Origin: Chaetoceros tenuissimus
Taxonomy: Eukaryota > Bacillariophyta > Thalassiosirophyceae > Chaetocerotales > Chaetocerotaceae
Length of the DNA: 64,000 nucleotides
Direction: 5' to 3'
Assembly (NCBI GenBank): GCA_021927905.1
Contig: BLLK01000069.1
Location: forward strand, 2,108,001 to 2,172,000
Positions 21,041-29,361 of the stretch are shown one piece after another. A program made the translations under genes and the position numbers. Under the pieces are notes generated by a model that saw only the letters and a list, made by a program, of their open reading frames with translations, ran no database searches and was not told where the DNA came from. How positions within the stretch are numbered: the stretch's first letter is position 1; every line of letters starts with the position of its first letter.

Positions 21041-21670
21041 ATGAAGCTTATTCTTGCATCCCTTATCGCATCTGCTGCTGCTTTCGCACCTTCCCAGGTT
21101 GCACAAACTTCCACTGCTCTCTCTGCTTCCCTTGATGGACTTCCAGGAGCTCTTGCACCTGCTGGAGTTTTCGATCCTCTTGGACTTGCAGAGAAGGCTA
21201 CTGATGCTACCCTTGCTCGTTACCGTGAGGCAGAGCTTGCACATGGACGTGTAGCTATGCTTGCAGTAATTGGATTCCTTGTTGGAGAGAAGGTTGAGGG
21301 ATCATCCTTCCTTTTCGATGCACAAATCAGTGGACCAGCTATCACCCACATCACCCAGGTTCCAGACGGATTCTGGCCAGTAATCATTGCATTCGTTGGG
21401 GCATACGAGGCTCAGCGTGCAGAGACCGGATGGGTTGACCCAGCTGACTGCCCAGTTGACCAGCCAGGTATGCTCAAGAGCGACTACGCACCAGGTGACT
21501 TAAAGTTCGACCCATTTGGATTGATGCCAGAGGATGCTGAGGAGTTCGAGATTATGCAGACCAAGGAGCTTCAAAACGGAAGACTTGCTATGCTTGCAGC
21601 AGCAGGATTCCTTGCACAGGAGGCAGTAGATGGAAAGGGAATCATTGAGCATTTCACCGCAAGTGCATAA
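21041..21670 (+). CDS. LHCX: Lhcx (LI818/LHCSR-type) fucoxanthin chlorophyll a/c-binding protein
   Basis: A 209-aa single exon. The signal peptide with AAFAP at residues 13-17 gives the plastid route. Three-helix LHC fold: helix 1 RYREAELAHGRVAMLAVIGF, helix 2 FWPVIIAFVGAYEAQRA, helix 3 MQTKELQNGRLAMLAAAGF. The E-x-x-HGR and E-x-x-NGR chlorophyll/ion-pair residues are intact. The linkers SSFLFDAQISGPAITHITQV and YAPGDLKFDPFGL assign it to Lhcx and not Lhcf or Lhcr. Lhcx proteins sit in the thylakoid membrane and support photoprotective energy dissipation with the diadinoxanthin cycle; many are light-stress induced. Codon use is strongly biased compared with neighbours (GGA, CTT, GCA), which fits high expression. 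Confidence 0.93.
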   Translation: MKLILASLIASAAAFAPSQVAQTSTALSASLDGLPGALAPAGVFDPLGLAEKATDATLARYREAELAHGRVAMLAVIGFLVGEKVEGSSFLFDAQISGPAITHITQVPDGFWPVIIAFVGAYEAQRAETGWVDPADCPVDQPGMLKSDYAPGDLKFDPFGLMPEDAEEFEIMQTKELQNGRLAMLAAAGFLAQEAVDGKGIIEHFTASA

Positions 21671-21995
21671 GAAAAAATAGTGTAAATATAAAATCGTTTT
21701 GTGCATGAATAGTAAAACTTTTGCTTTGTAAAATAGTTACAATAGCATCTTTGAAGATTTGTATCCCCAAATCAAGTGCCTGATACAAGTGCTGAGATGG
21801 AACAGGAACATTCTTGTATCATTACGAGTATACACAAATGCAAGAAGTGGTGATGTAGAAGTAAATTCCAACTTTTATACTTTATACCATTATATTCTAC
21901 AAAACTCGTGTCTTTCGTGAGATTGGACATGTACAAATCTACATTAGGCACATGCACAACGATCATTCAGTGTCAGACTATTGTCATCACATTCT
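21671..21995. other. 3' intergenic region between convergent genes
   Basis: 325 bp between the Lhcx and TMEM43 stop codons. It is AT-rich and should contain both polyadenylation regions. I see no further gene. Confidence 0.4.
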
Positions 21996-23291
21996 TTAAT
22001 CACGCTCAAGTTCAAGGTCCTTTGGAGCCTCTTGATTGAACTTCATCTCTCTGCTTCTTGTACGCTTCTTCTGTACTCCAACGTAGATCAAATATCCAAT
22101 TACTGCAGCTCCAGCAACTCCAACTCCAAGGAAAACAGGACGGTTAGCAACCCATGCAATTCCAATGACAAGAAGAGACAGGAAACCTCCAAGAAGAAAA
22201 GAAACAATTCCAATTGCAGCTCCAACGCATTCTCCAACACATGGAATGATATCAGAAGCAACAGCCAAAGGATTCAAGATAGTTGCAATTCCAATAATCA
22301 TAATAAGAGCACCAACAAATCTAAGAATCTTGGTCAATAATTTGCTTTCCGCCAAAGCATTCTCAAACATGGTATCTGAAGATACAATCCCAAACTCAAT
22401 TCTGGAAATCGAAGCTCCTGATGTTGCCTCCCATGGAACAAATGTGCTGCCAGATTGTTGAGCAATGACACTAACTGTTCCTCCACTTGCAGCTTTGAAT
22501 TTCACAATAGTATGTCCAACTTGTGCATTGCTGGTAGTACCAAAATAAAATCCATCATTTCCATAGGTTTGTGCAGGATTAGGATAGGCAGTTTTAGTTG
22601 CTGCAGGAATCTCATTGACATCGAAAGTAATGTCTGAAGTGCTGTCCATGGGGAAAGAATCAACCATGTCTTGTGGAAGATCGAATGCTCCTACGGTCAC
22701 ATCAGAAAGAAAAGTCTCATCTTGAAATGGCCATGGTGGATTGTCATATCCATTGTTTTTTCTGAATTGAGAGGAATCAACGTAGTAATCAACCCATCGT
22801 TTATTGTATGAGTAAGTTGTAGTAGTGGTAGTACCACCAGTTGAAGTCTTCTTTTTCTCAGTTCTTTTGTTTTCATACCACTGATAAGAAGAAATACTTC
22901 TTTCAAGCTTAGTTTTGAGGAACACATCCACTCCAAAATCAGGGTCTGTCAAGTTTTCAGTTGGTCTTGCTTCACCTGTCAAATAGACAAGCTTTCCTTC
23001 GTTAAAAGGGTCAATGCTGGTGGATCGAACTGTCACAAGGTTGTCTCTTCCCTCTTGGACTGCCTGATAAAAGTCTACAGCACGGCCTTCGTTCCACCAA
23101 AGGAGAGGAAATGCACCAATGAACATGACGAGACCGAAACAAACCCCTGCAAAGGAGTTACCAAGTGAAGAAAAGTAACCTTCATGCTCGGTCTCAGTAA
23201 ATTCATTTCCATATTCGTTTCCATATTCATTGCCTCCGTCGTAGCCACCACCATCGTATCCGCCATCATACTGTTCTTCAACGTCAGACAT
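21996..23291 (-). CDS. TMEM43: TMEM43 (LUMA)-family membrane protein
   Basis: A 431-aa single exon. A repetitive N terminus (YDGGYDGGGYDGG, then EYGN repeats) leads to the TMEM43 core: helix 1 FAGVCFGLVMFIGAFPLLWW, directly followed by NEGRAVDFYQAVQEGRDN, a long luminal domain with YQWYENK and RWVDYYVDSSQF, and three closely spaced C-terminal helices. WNEGRAV and the W-x-E-x-K motif are typical of the family. TMEM43 proteins are ER/inner-nuclear-membrane four-helix proteins; the molecular role is unresolved, with lamina and innate-signalling links in animals. The Gly/Tyr/Asp repeat head is an addition I do not know from animal members. Codon bias is strong, suggesting high expression. Confidence 0.88.
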   Translation of the reverse strand: MSDVEEQYDGGYDGGGYDGGNEYGNEYGNEFTETEHEGYFSSLGNSFAGVCFGLVMFIGAFPLLWWNEGRAVDFYQAVQEGRDNLVTVRSTSIDPFNEGKLVYLTGEARPTENLTDPDFGVDVFLKTKLERSISSYQWYENKRTEKKKTSTGGTTTTTTYSYNKRWVDYYVDSSQFRKNNGYDNPPWPFQDETFLSDVTVGAFDLPQDMVDSFPMDSTSDITFDVNEIPAATKTAYPNPAQTYGNDGFYFGTTSNAQVGHTIVKFKAASGGTVSVIAQQSGSTFVPWEATSGASISRIEFGIVSSDTMFENALAESKLLTKILRFVGALIMIIGIATILNPLAVASDIIPCVGECVGAAIGIVSFLLGGFLSLLVIGIAWVANRPVFLGVGVAGAAVIGYLIYVGVQKKRTRSREMKFNQEAPKDLELERD

Positions 23292-23772
23292 AATTTGCTC
23301 TTTACTCTATGTTTTGATTGCAGTAGAACAATTTTTATGATGAGAGAAAAAGAAAAAGAGTGATTTCCTGAAAAGAAAAAGACACCATCATGACTTTTTT
23401 GACCGTTGAAGAAGAAATCAGCGATGCCTAGTCGTAATATTCTCGTTTTGATCCGAGAAAAAGAACATTTTGACCATTGAACTAACTAAACAAGTAGAAG
23501 ACATCGGAACAGTCGGAATATTCTCGTTTTGATCCCATTTTTTACAATACACAACCAATGCAATAATACGAACTTTGTTGAACATCTCAACAACTTGTTG
23601 AACTGAACAAAAATCCTTCGACCTTGATCGCTGGAAACCAGAAAGGATTCCTAGCTAGACACTCGTAGCTACTTTTAAATTTTCTAGTTTCGTTTTCTAT
23701 AGCAAAGCTACCAGACTCGACTCCATCAATGTATGCACATAAATTTTAGAAATGTAAAAATCACTTAAGTAA
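23292..23772. promoter_or_regulatory. TMEM43 upstream region with internal direct repeat
   Basis: 481 bp between the TMEM43 start and the HDAC stop, both on the minus strand. It includes the duplicated block at 23397-23535 described separately, so the repeats lie about 105-245 bp upstream of the TMEM43 ATG. Confidence 0.45.
23397..23535. repeat. Direct repeat of two promoter-proximal blocks
   Basis: AATATTCTCGTTTTGATCC occurs at 23436-23454 and again, identical, at 23517-23535; the match extends left as AGTCGT/AGTCGG. A second block, TTTTGACCRTTGAA, occurs at 23397-23410 and 23468-23481. The order of the blocks is the same in both copies, so a unit of about 70-80 bp was duplicated and has partly diverged. 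Confidence 0.75.
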
Positions 23773-25290
23773 TTATTTTCTTCGTCTGCGTCTATTCATT
23801 GTCGATGCTCTACTTCCATTTAGGCGATTCTTGGCAGACATCACATTACTTCCTTTCCCTACTTCAAAGTCAATAGAATCTTCACTGTAGGAAAACATTT
23901 GATCAGTCGAAGGTTTTTCAATTTTACTTGATAAGAATGAGGAAGTTAGAATGACATCTTCTTTTGCAGATTTTACTGCTTTGGCATAGTTTATATCATT
24001 GCTTTTCGTCTCATTCTCTGAATACATGCGTTTCATCGTATTGCTAATGAGCTCAAATGAAGGACCATAGCGTTCAAAGTATTTATGGTGTGGGATATCT
24101 TTTGGTAGGAGCTTCCATAACATACCGGGTCTCGTAGATTCACATGCAGCAGCAGTACATAGTAAAAATGTTCTTGCAGTATTTGCTGGATTATATCCTC
24201 CTCCACCCAATAGAATTAGTTTTCTTCGTCGGTTCTTTCTATTTTGAAATTTATCCTTGTTTTCATCACTTTCATCTTGATTGTCACCACAAAAACATGC
24301 AACGCGCCGAACACATTCGGCCAAGCCTTCTGGTGTAAGATTCCAACCTTCATTTGTATCTTTGACTAGATCATCAGATTTCAAACCATCCGCACCAACA
24401 ACTAGTACAACGATATCAGGGTCATATATTTCTCCAATTTTGGAAAGCACCAATGACACCATATCTATCAAATCACAATCCCTACAGCCACGAGGCATTG
24501 GAAGATTACAATTGTATCCTAAACCGACATCTTTTCCTTTTTCTTTTGTTGAGCCACTTTTTGATGGAAAGAATCCTGCAACATACCTATGTAAAGACAC
24601 CGTCAGGACTTGATCTGTGTCATAAAAAGCCGATTGAACTCCATCAGAATGATGTATATCAATATCGAGATATAAAACCTTCTTCTTCGCTTTGATCAAT
24701 TTCTTTGTTGCAATAACTATATCATTGACAAAACAGAATCCTCCTGCTTTATCGGAATGTGCATGATGTCTACCACCCGACCAATTGATTGCAACATCTA
24801 CTGGATTGTCTTGCATTCCTTGTAATACGAGATGAGCAGCATGAAGTGACGCACCCGCAATAGAAAGGCAATATTTCCATAATGAAGCTTTTTTCATAGG
24901 ATCTGATGGTATTGGACAGTCGTCAGTTAAACCATATGCATCAAGTAAATTTACATATGCAGCATCATCTTCAGTATCACGAGATTGACGAAATGAAGGA
25001 TATAACATGTTGTCTTCATTCTTCTTTGGATATTCTAGCAAATCTAAAAAATCTGATGTATGAAAAGTTTCTAAATGCGCCCTAGTGGCAACTTTAGGAG
25101 ATATGACATGGAAGAAAGAAGGCGTCTCTCTGATGAAACCGCAGCAATATAGTAGTGACGACAATAGGAGGTCTCTATCTTTGTGAATATATTTCATCGT
25201 GGAATATGTCAAGTCTCTGAGCTCGCTCGAATGAAGAAGGACCACATTCCCTCTCCTTGGTCTCTTTCTAGAAGCTTTAGGGTTGTTCAT
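23773..25290 (-). CDS. Class I histone deacetylase
   Basis: 505 aa from ATG 25290; the frame upstream opens only with TTG. The deacetylase domain covers about residues 30-430. Catalytic His pair H175-H176 is in WSGGRHHAHSDKAGGFCFVN. Zinc ligands are in YLDIDIHHSDGVQSAFYDTD and in VVGADGLKSDD, and the transition-state tyrosine is in LGGGGYNPANTART. All key residues are present, so activity is expected. The enzyme removes acetyl groups from histone lysines in the nucleus and usually works in co-repressor complexes. Sequence around the active site is nearer the HDAC8/Rpd3 class I pattern than class II. The last 75 residues are Ser/Lys/Asn-rich and end in a basic run (RRRRRK) that could serve as a nuclear signal. 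Confidence 0.92.
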   Translation of the reverse strand: MNNPKASRKRPRRGNVVLLHSSELRDLTYSTMKYIHKDRDLLLSSLLYCCGFIRETPSFFHVISPKVATRAHLETFHTSDFLDLLEYPKKNEDNMLYPSFRQSRDTEDDAAYVNLLDAYGLTDDCPIPSDPMKKASLWKYCLSIAGASLHAAHLVLQGMQDNPVDVAINWSGGRHHAHSDKAGGFCFVNDIVIATKKLIKAKKKVLYLDIDIHHSDGVQSAFYDTDQVLTVSLHRYVAGFFPSKSGSTKEKGKDVGLGYNCNLPMPRGCRDCDLIDMVSLVLSKIGEIYDPDIVVLVVGADGLKSDDLVKDTNEGWNLTPEGLAECVRRVACFCGDNQDESDENKDKFQNRKNRRRKLILLGGGGYNPANTARTFLLCTAAACESTRPGMLWKLLPKDIPHHKYFERYGPSFELISNTMKRMYSENETKSNDINYAKAVKSAKEDVILTSSFLSSKIEKPSTDQMFSYSEDSIDFEVGKGSNVMSAKNRLNGSRASTMNRRRRRK

Positions 25291-25719
25291 GATTTGCAGT
25301 CTGTATCTTTCTCGATATATGGTTGGTACCTTATTACAGCAATGAAGATCAAACAATGGAATGTGGAATTATTCAAAAATGCCAGCCTGAACAATACGTA
25401 CTTACAACTACGTACGTACATACATTTTTGAAAATTAGACCAGTCATTGTTTTGGCAAAATTTTGAAAAAATATTTCGGCTTATAATGAAAGGATACGTA
25501 TTACGAAGAATATCTTGTATGTATTACTTCTTTTATTTTATTATATATTATACTGCAAAATCAGAATACAAGTAATCTTTTATGTACAACAATTTCACTA
25601 CTTTCCAAATGAAAGAAAAGGGATTTCAATGATTGAGCTCTGTATTTTCCAAAAATTTGACTACTCAAATAATTATTTACTTCTCCCTGTGAATGAAATA
25701 TATTATTTCAGACCCAGCT
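25291..25719. other. Intergenic region upstream of the HDAC gene
   Basis: 429 bp, AT-rich, with a TACGTACGTACATAC run near 25410 typical of spacers in this window. No gene or RNA seen. Confidence 0.4.
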
Positions 25720-26902
25720 CTAGTTTCTTGTGGCGAGCCACATTGTTACATGACCAGGCAAAATCTTTCTCATTTCGAGATCATGAAATCCTTGGAATTT
25801 GTTCATCTGTTCTTCAATGTTTTGCTGATACTCGAGAACATAAGGCTCTCCTGCCAACATGGATGGAACAGGAACATATTCTCTTGGGCAGATATCAATG
25901 ACAGCGAGTTTGCCTCCTGATTTCAAGAGGCGGCGAGCTTCTCTTAAAATTCTACTTCGTGCTCCCTTAGGCATTTCGTGGAACGCGTAGTACAGAGTCA
26001 CGAGATCAAACTTTCCTTTAGGTGCAATGACTCTTTCTGCATTTCCAATTGCAAAATTACAGTTTGGAATAAATGCAGTACTATCAATCGTGTTCTTGAT
26101 CTCTGTCAAAAGCATAATCAAGGAAGTGGCAAACGAGTTTTCCTTTCCCTGAACCATTCCCTGGAGACTAGTTAACGCTGCATTGTTCTTTGTAATAAAC
26201 TTTGCCATGGCAATCATTTCCGGAGAGGTATCAATTCCACAAATATAAGATGCATCTTGGAATGCAGTTGCCAAAGCTCGGGTAGACATTCCAACTCCAC
26301 ATCCTAGATCCATTACATATGCATTTGTTTTATTGACTTCTTTGTAAAGCTGATGAGCAATCAACTCTCTTGCATCGATTCCGTCATATGCTTTCTGGTC
26401 AATAAGCCATGTCGCAAAGGATGCAACTGAAGCATGCAGACCTGTGTAAAATTAGAAAAAAACAGGTCAGCATTGTTCAACACAAGATTCAACTTTCAAA
26501 TAGAACAGTATTTGAATAAGAGCGATTAAGTGAAATGGACTCACCTCCAAAGACGTGGGTATTGCCAAATGTATGGATTTTATTGTGGAACCAGTATTCT
26601 GTTGGGTCTATATCGAATACAGGAAGCATGTTTCTAGGAATAAATGTTCTTCTTCTTGGAATAGATTGAATTCCATCAATCTCAAGAAATTCAGAGAGTG
26701 CAGGGACACGATCATCCTTGTTGCAAACTTCAAACCTAGTGTCATCCATAATAGTGAACTCCTTAGGAGATTTCACATCACCCTTGATCTTTTCAACAGC
26801 CTGTTTGAATCGCTGATTTGGGTCTGGCGATACTTGAAAAGCAATGCTGCATCCAAAATTGAATAGAATGGAAATCGTGAATAACTTTGAATTGAGCTTC
26901 AT
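25720..26902 (-). CDS. SAM-dependent methyltransferase with plastid-type leader, two exons
   Basis: Exons are 26902-26545 and 26441-25720 with a 103-nt intron (GTGAGTCC...TTACACAG). The join gives 359 aa. Signal peptide then A21-F22 (CSIAFQVSP) fits the diatom plastid leader. After about 130 residues without a known domain comes a class I Rossmann methyltransferase: motif I VMDLGCGVGMSTRALA, motif II CGIDTSPEMIAMA, then GNAERVIAPKGKFDLVTLYY and the post-domain LKSGGKLAVIDICPREYVP. The fold and SAM site are clear; the substrate is not. The layout resembles UbiE/MPBQ-like enzymes of quinone methylation, but that is only a possibility. Confidence 0.8.
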
Positions 26903-27269
26903 TTTGAATTATCACTTGGTGATTACTGTTCGATTGATAGTTAGTGCAAGCTCTTTTTGATGTTTGCCTTGTTTGAAAAGGCTCCCTGATAAACTCTTCT
27001 AAAGAACAGTTGTATTATGATGGAAGGTATGTTTGAATCTTTGTTCTGTGAAAAAGAAAAGTTCTTTTGCTGCCAGCTCAAAAAAAAATGAAGCGTACGT
27101 ACAATCTTTCAATACTGACGAAATCCACGTCATGTGTCAATGAACTAAATCCCTCTAAACACTCCAGATTCGTCATTGAAAGAAGTTCTTTTCAATTCTT
27201 CAAGTTGTTCTGGTGGGATGAATCATCAAAGGCTACGAGTGCGTACTTTTGTGATGCGATGACAAATTC
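26903..27269. other. Intergenic region, no feature seen
   Basis: 367 bp between two minus-strand genes. It includes a poly-A/T patch near 27080. The short plus-strand frame here is a chance reading frame. Confidence 0.4.
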
Positions 27270-28652
27270 TTATCTGCTTTGGCCAGTGCATTGTCCAAGC
27301 AGACTCTGATAGTGGTAGACGTATGGATGATTTCCCCCGAAAGACACTTTGCATTTCTCAACCAAAAGCTCAAACATTTCCATAGCTTTTGTTTCATTGC
27401 CCTGGGAGAAGTAAAGTTCTGCCAGAGTCATCTCTTGCAATAGGACTAGCGGGTGGTATTGATTGCAAACCCGACGAAGAAATTTCACTGCATAATCAGC
27501 ATGTGAAATGGCGGTAGTCATATCTGATCCTAATAGCATACTAGTGCTGAGGGCAAGACATTCAGTTTTGTATCTCTCTAAATTGTATTCTCCTAGTTTT
27601 TCTTCCTGAATTCTGATAGCATTATGCAAATGTTCGTATTCTTTTCTAATATTATCAATATCGTCATCTGAACCTTCAGTAGAAATGATTTGTGCGTTTG
27701 CTAGTAGATCTTCAACTTTTTCTTTATCTTGATTGGTATACCCTTCCTCCTTTGTCAACTCTTCTTCTATGGATTTCCATTTTTCAATGAGTTCACATCG
27801 ATCGCATTTGCATAAAAAGCCATATGTCATTTTCAAGTGCTCACGTCTGACGCTTGTTGGCTGGCATATATCCGTATAGGAATGAAACAGCTCTTCACCT
27901 TTGTTCACCTTTTTTATTGTTCTTATCAGTTGCTCTCCGCCTTCATAAGTAAGTATACAATTGGGATTGCAAGAATGATTGAGTATTGCACCTCGAGGGT
28001 ATACCCCATGAGCAATGACTGTCTGTAAAGAATTTTGTATTCCAAAATTATTACATCGAAACTGGTTCAGTAGCTTCTCGAAAAAGTCGACTGCGCCATC
28101 TGGGTCGAGAAGGAAAGAAGCAGCTACAATTTTGGCCATTGATGTATACATTGAAAGTTCATCTTCTTTACTTTCACTTTGGCATAGAATATCTATATCT
28201 TTGGGGATATTGACTTCATGCACAGACTGGTTATGTTTCACTGATACATCTGAATCCATACACATTCTGATGTACGTTTTCCTAGCAAGCATAAAGTCCT
28301 CCCAGGGAAATGTTTCGATTTGATTTTCACCATTTCCTACATAGAGACGGACTGCTTCTCCTATTATTGTATGATACTTCTTACAAGTGTGCTTATGAAT
28401 TCCAAAATCCTTACGCTGACATTCGCGAGAGCAGTAGTGTGTGTATTCACATCCACCCAAACATCTCTTGCCAGTTTCTTGAAATTGCGACAAGCAATAT
28501 GCACAATAGCGATGTGCATGTGATCTGAATATGATCGATGTATATGCTTTTTCTGAGCTTACAATTACACCTGGAGGATGATCATTGGACGCAGTCGCAA
28601 GCCTGTAACCATCGTCTTCAGCTTTTGTGATGAATCTATTTGTACAAGACAT
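27270..28652 (-). CDS. SET and MYND domain protein (SMYD-like)
   Basis: 460 aa from ATG 28652; the frame upstream opens only with TTG. The MYND zinc finger is at about residues 50-90 (CAYCLSQFQ...KRCLGG...YCSREC..KDFGIHKHTC). The C-terminal SET portion follows at about 230-310: RGAILNHSCNPNCILTYEGG, then GEELFHSYTDICQPTSVRRE, and the post-SET cysteine cluster FLCKCDRCEL. The NHSCxPN motif and the GEELxxSY tyrosine are the core catalytic and SAM-binding elements. A helical TPR-like C-terminal region follows. SMYD enzymes methylate lysines of histones or cytosolic proteins. The substrate cannot be told from sequence. Confidence 0.88.
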   Translation of the reverse strand: MSCTNRFITKAEDDGYRLATASNDHPPGVIVSSEKAYTSIIFRSHAHRYCAYCLSQFQETGKRCLGGCEYTHYCSRECQRKDFGIHKHTCKKYHTIIGEAVRLYVGNGENQIETFPWEDFMLARKTYIRMCMDSDVSVKHNQSVHEVNIPKDIDILCQSESKEDELSMYTSMAKIVAASFLLDPDGAVDFFEKLLNQFRCNNFGIQNSLQTVIAHGVYPRGAILNHSCNPNCILTYEGGEQLIRTIKKVNKGEELFHSYTDICQPTSVRREHLKMTYGFLCKCDRCELIEKWKSIEEELTKEEGYTNQDKEKVEDLLANAQIISTEGSDDDIDNIRKEYEHLHNAIRIQEEKLGEYNLERYKTECLALSTSMLLGSDMTTAISHADYAVKFLRRVCNQYHPLVLLQEMTLAELYFSQGNETKAMEMFELLVEKCKVSFGGNHPYVYHYQSLLGQCTGQSR

Positions 28653-29361
28653 GTGTTTTGCTGTGTACCGTTTTCCTTCCCCTGACTCCTTCTCTATTTT
28701 GAATAAGAGATGATACTGAACAATGTGATGTAAAGGACTATTTGCAATCAACAAGCAACTAAAGAAAAATGAATATGATGAATTGAGTGATGATTGATGT
28801 GGATGATAGATAGATGATAAATGAGAGATGAGAGTGAAAAGTGAAAGTTGAAAAACGAAGATACCATAGTCTAACGGTAAAATAACCCTCTTTTAGAAAG
28901 TTTGTGAGGGTCGCGTCCACCTTTTGAGTTTTGAGTCGAGTGTGAGTCAAGTCAATCATCAACAACAACACCATAACACCATCGTGCTATCGTGCTCGTT
29001 CTTCTTCCGGCAAATACCGTACAACAACAACATCATCCAGCCGCGAAAGCAAAATCCTTTCTTTGAGAGAGACCAGTCCAACAACAGCAACTAACACAAC
29101 AACAACAGAGGATCACTAGCCGCGAAGAAATCCATACTGGATCCCTACTGAGTCCAACACAACAACAAAAACAATAATAATTATCAAAAGTCGTTATTGA
29201 CAATAATGAAACCCACGCTTCTTCTTCCTCGGGTAGTCCACCGTAGGTGCAACCTACTACGGTGGACTACTTGCTCTTCGTGCTTGCTCGCATCAACAAT
29301 TTACCTTTTCAACAGATAAAACTAATTACTAGAGAGAGTTGCTGTGTAGAATTCTATCATC
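28653..29361. other. Intergenic region with ACA-rich leader and hairpin
   Basis: 709 bp between divergent genes. The right half is rich in CAACAACA repeats on the plus strand, as often found in unstructured leaders. It also holds the strong hairpin at 29233-29270. A tRNA-like A-box/B-box pair at 28865-28918 does not fold and is listed as rejected. Confidence 0.45.
29233..29270. repeat. Perfect 14-bp inverted repeat, 10-nt loop
   Basis: GTAGTCCACCGTAG at 29233-29246 is matched exactly by its reverse complement at 29257-29270. The loop can extend the helix through TAGGT/ACCTA around a GCA turn if a three-base bulge is allowed. It lies 92 bp before the start codon of the LtaS-like gene, within its likely leader or promoter. 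Confidence 0.8.

Noticed and set aside
28862-28920. tRNA-like A box (TAGTCTAACGGT) and B box (GGGTCGCGTCC) at near-normal spacing, followed by TTTT
   Set aside because: The acceptor, D and T arms do not pair and the anticodon stem has at least two mismatches, so no cloverleaf forms. At most a decayed tRNA-derived fragment.
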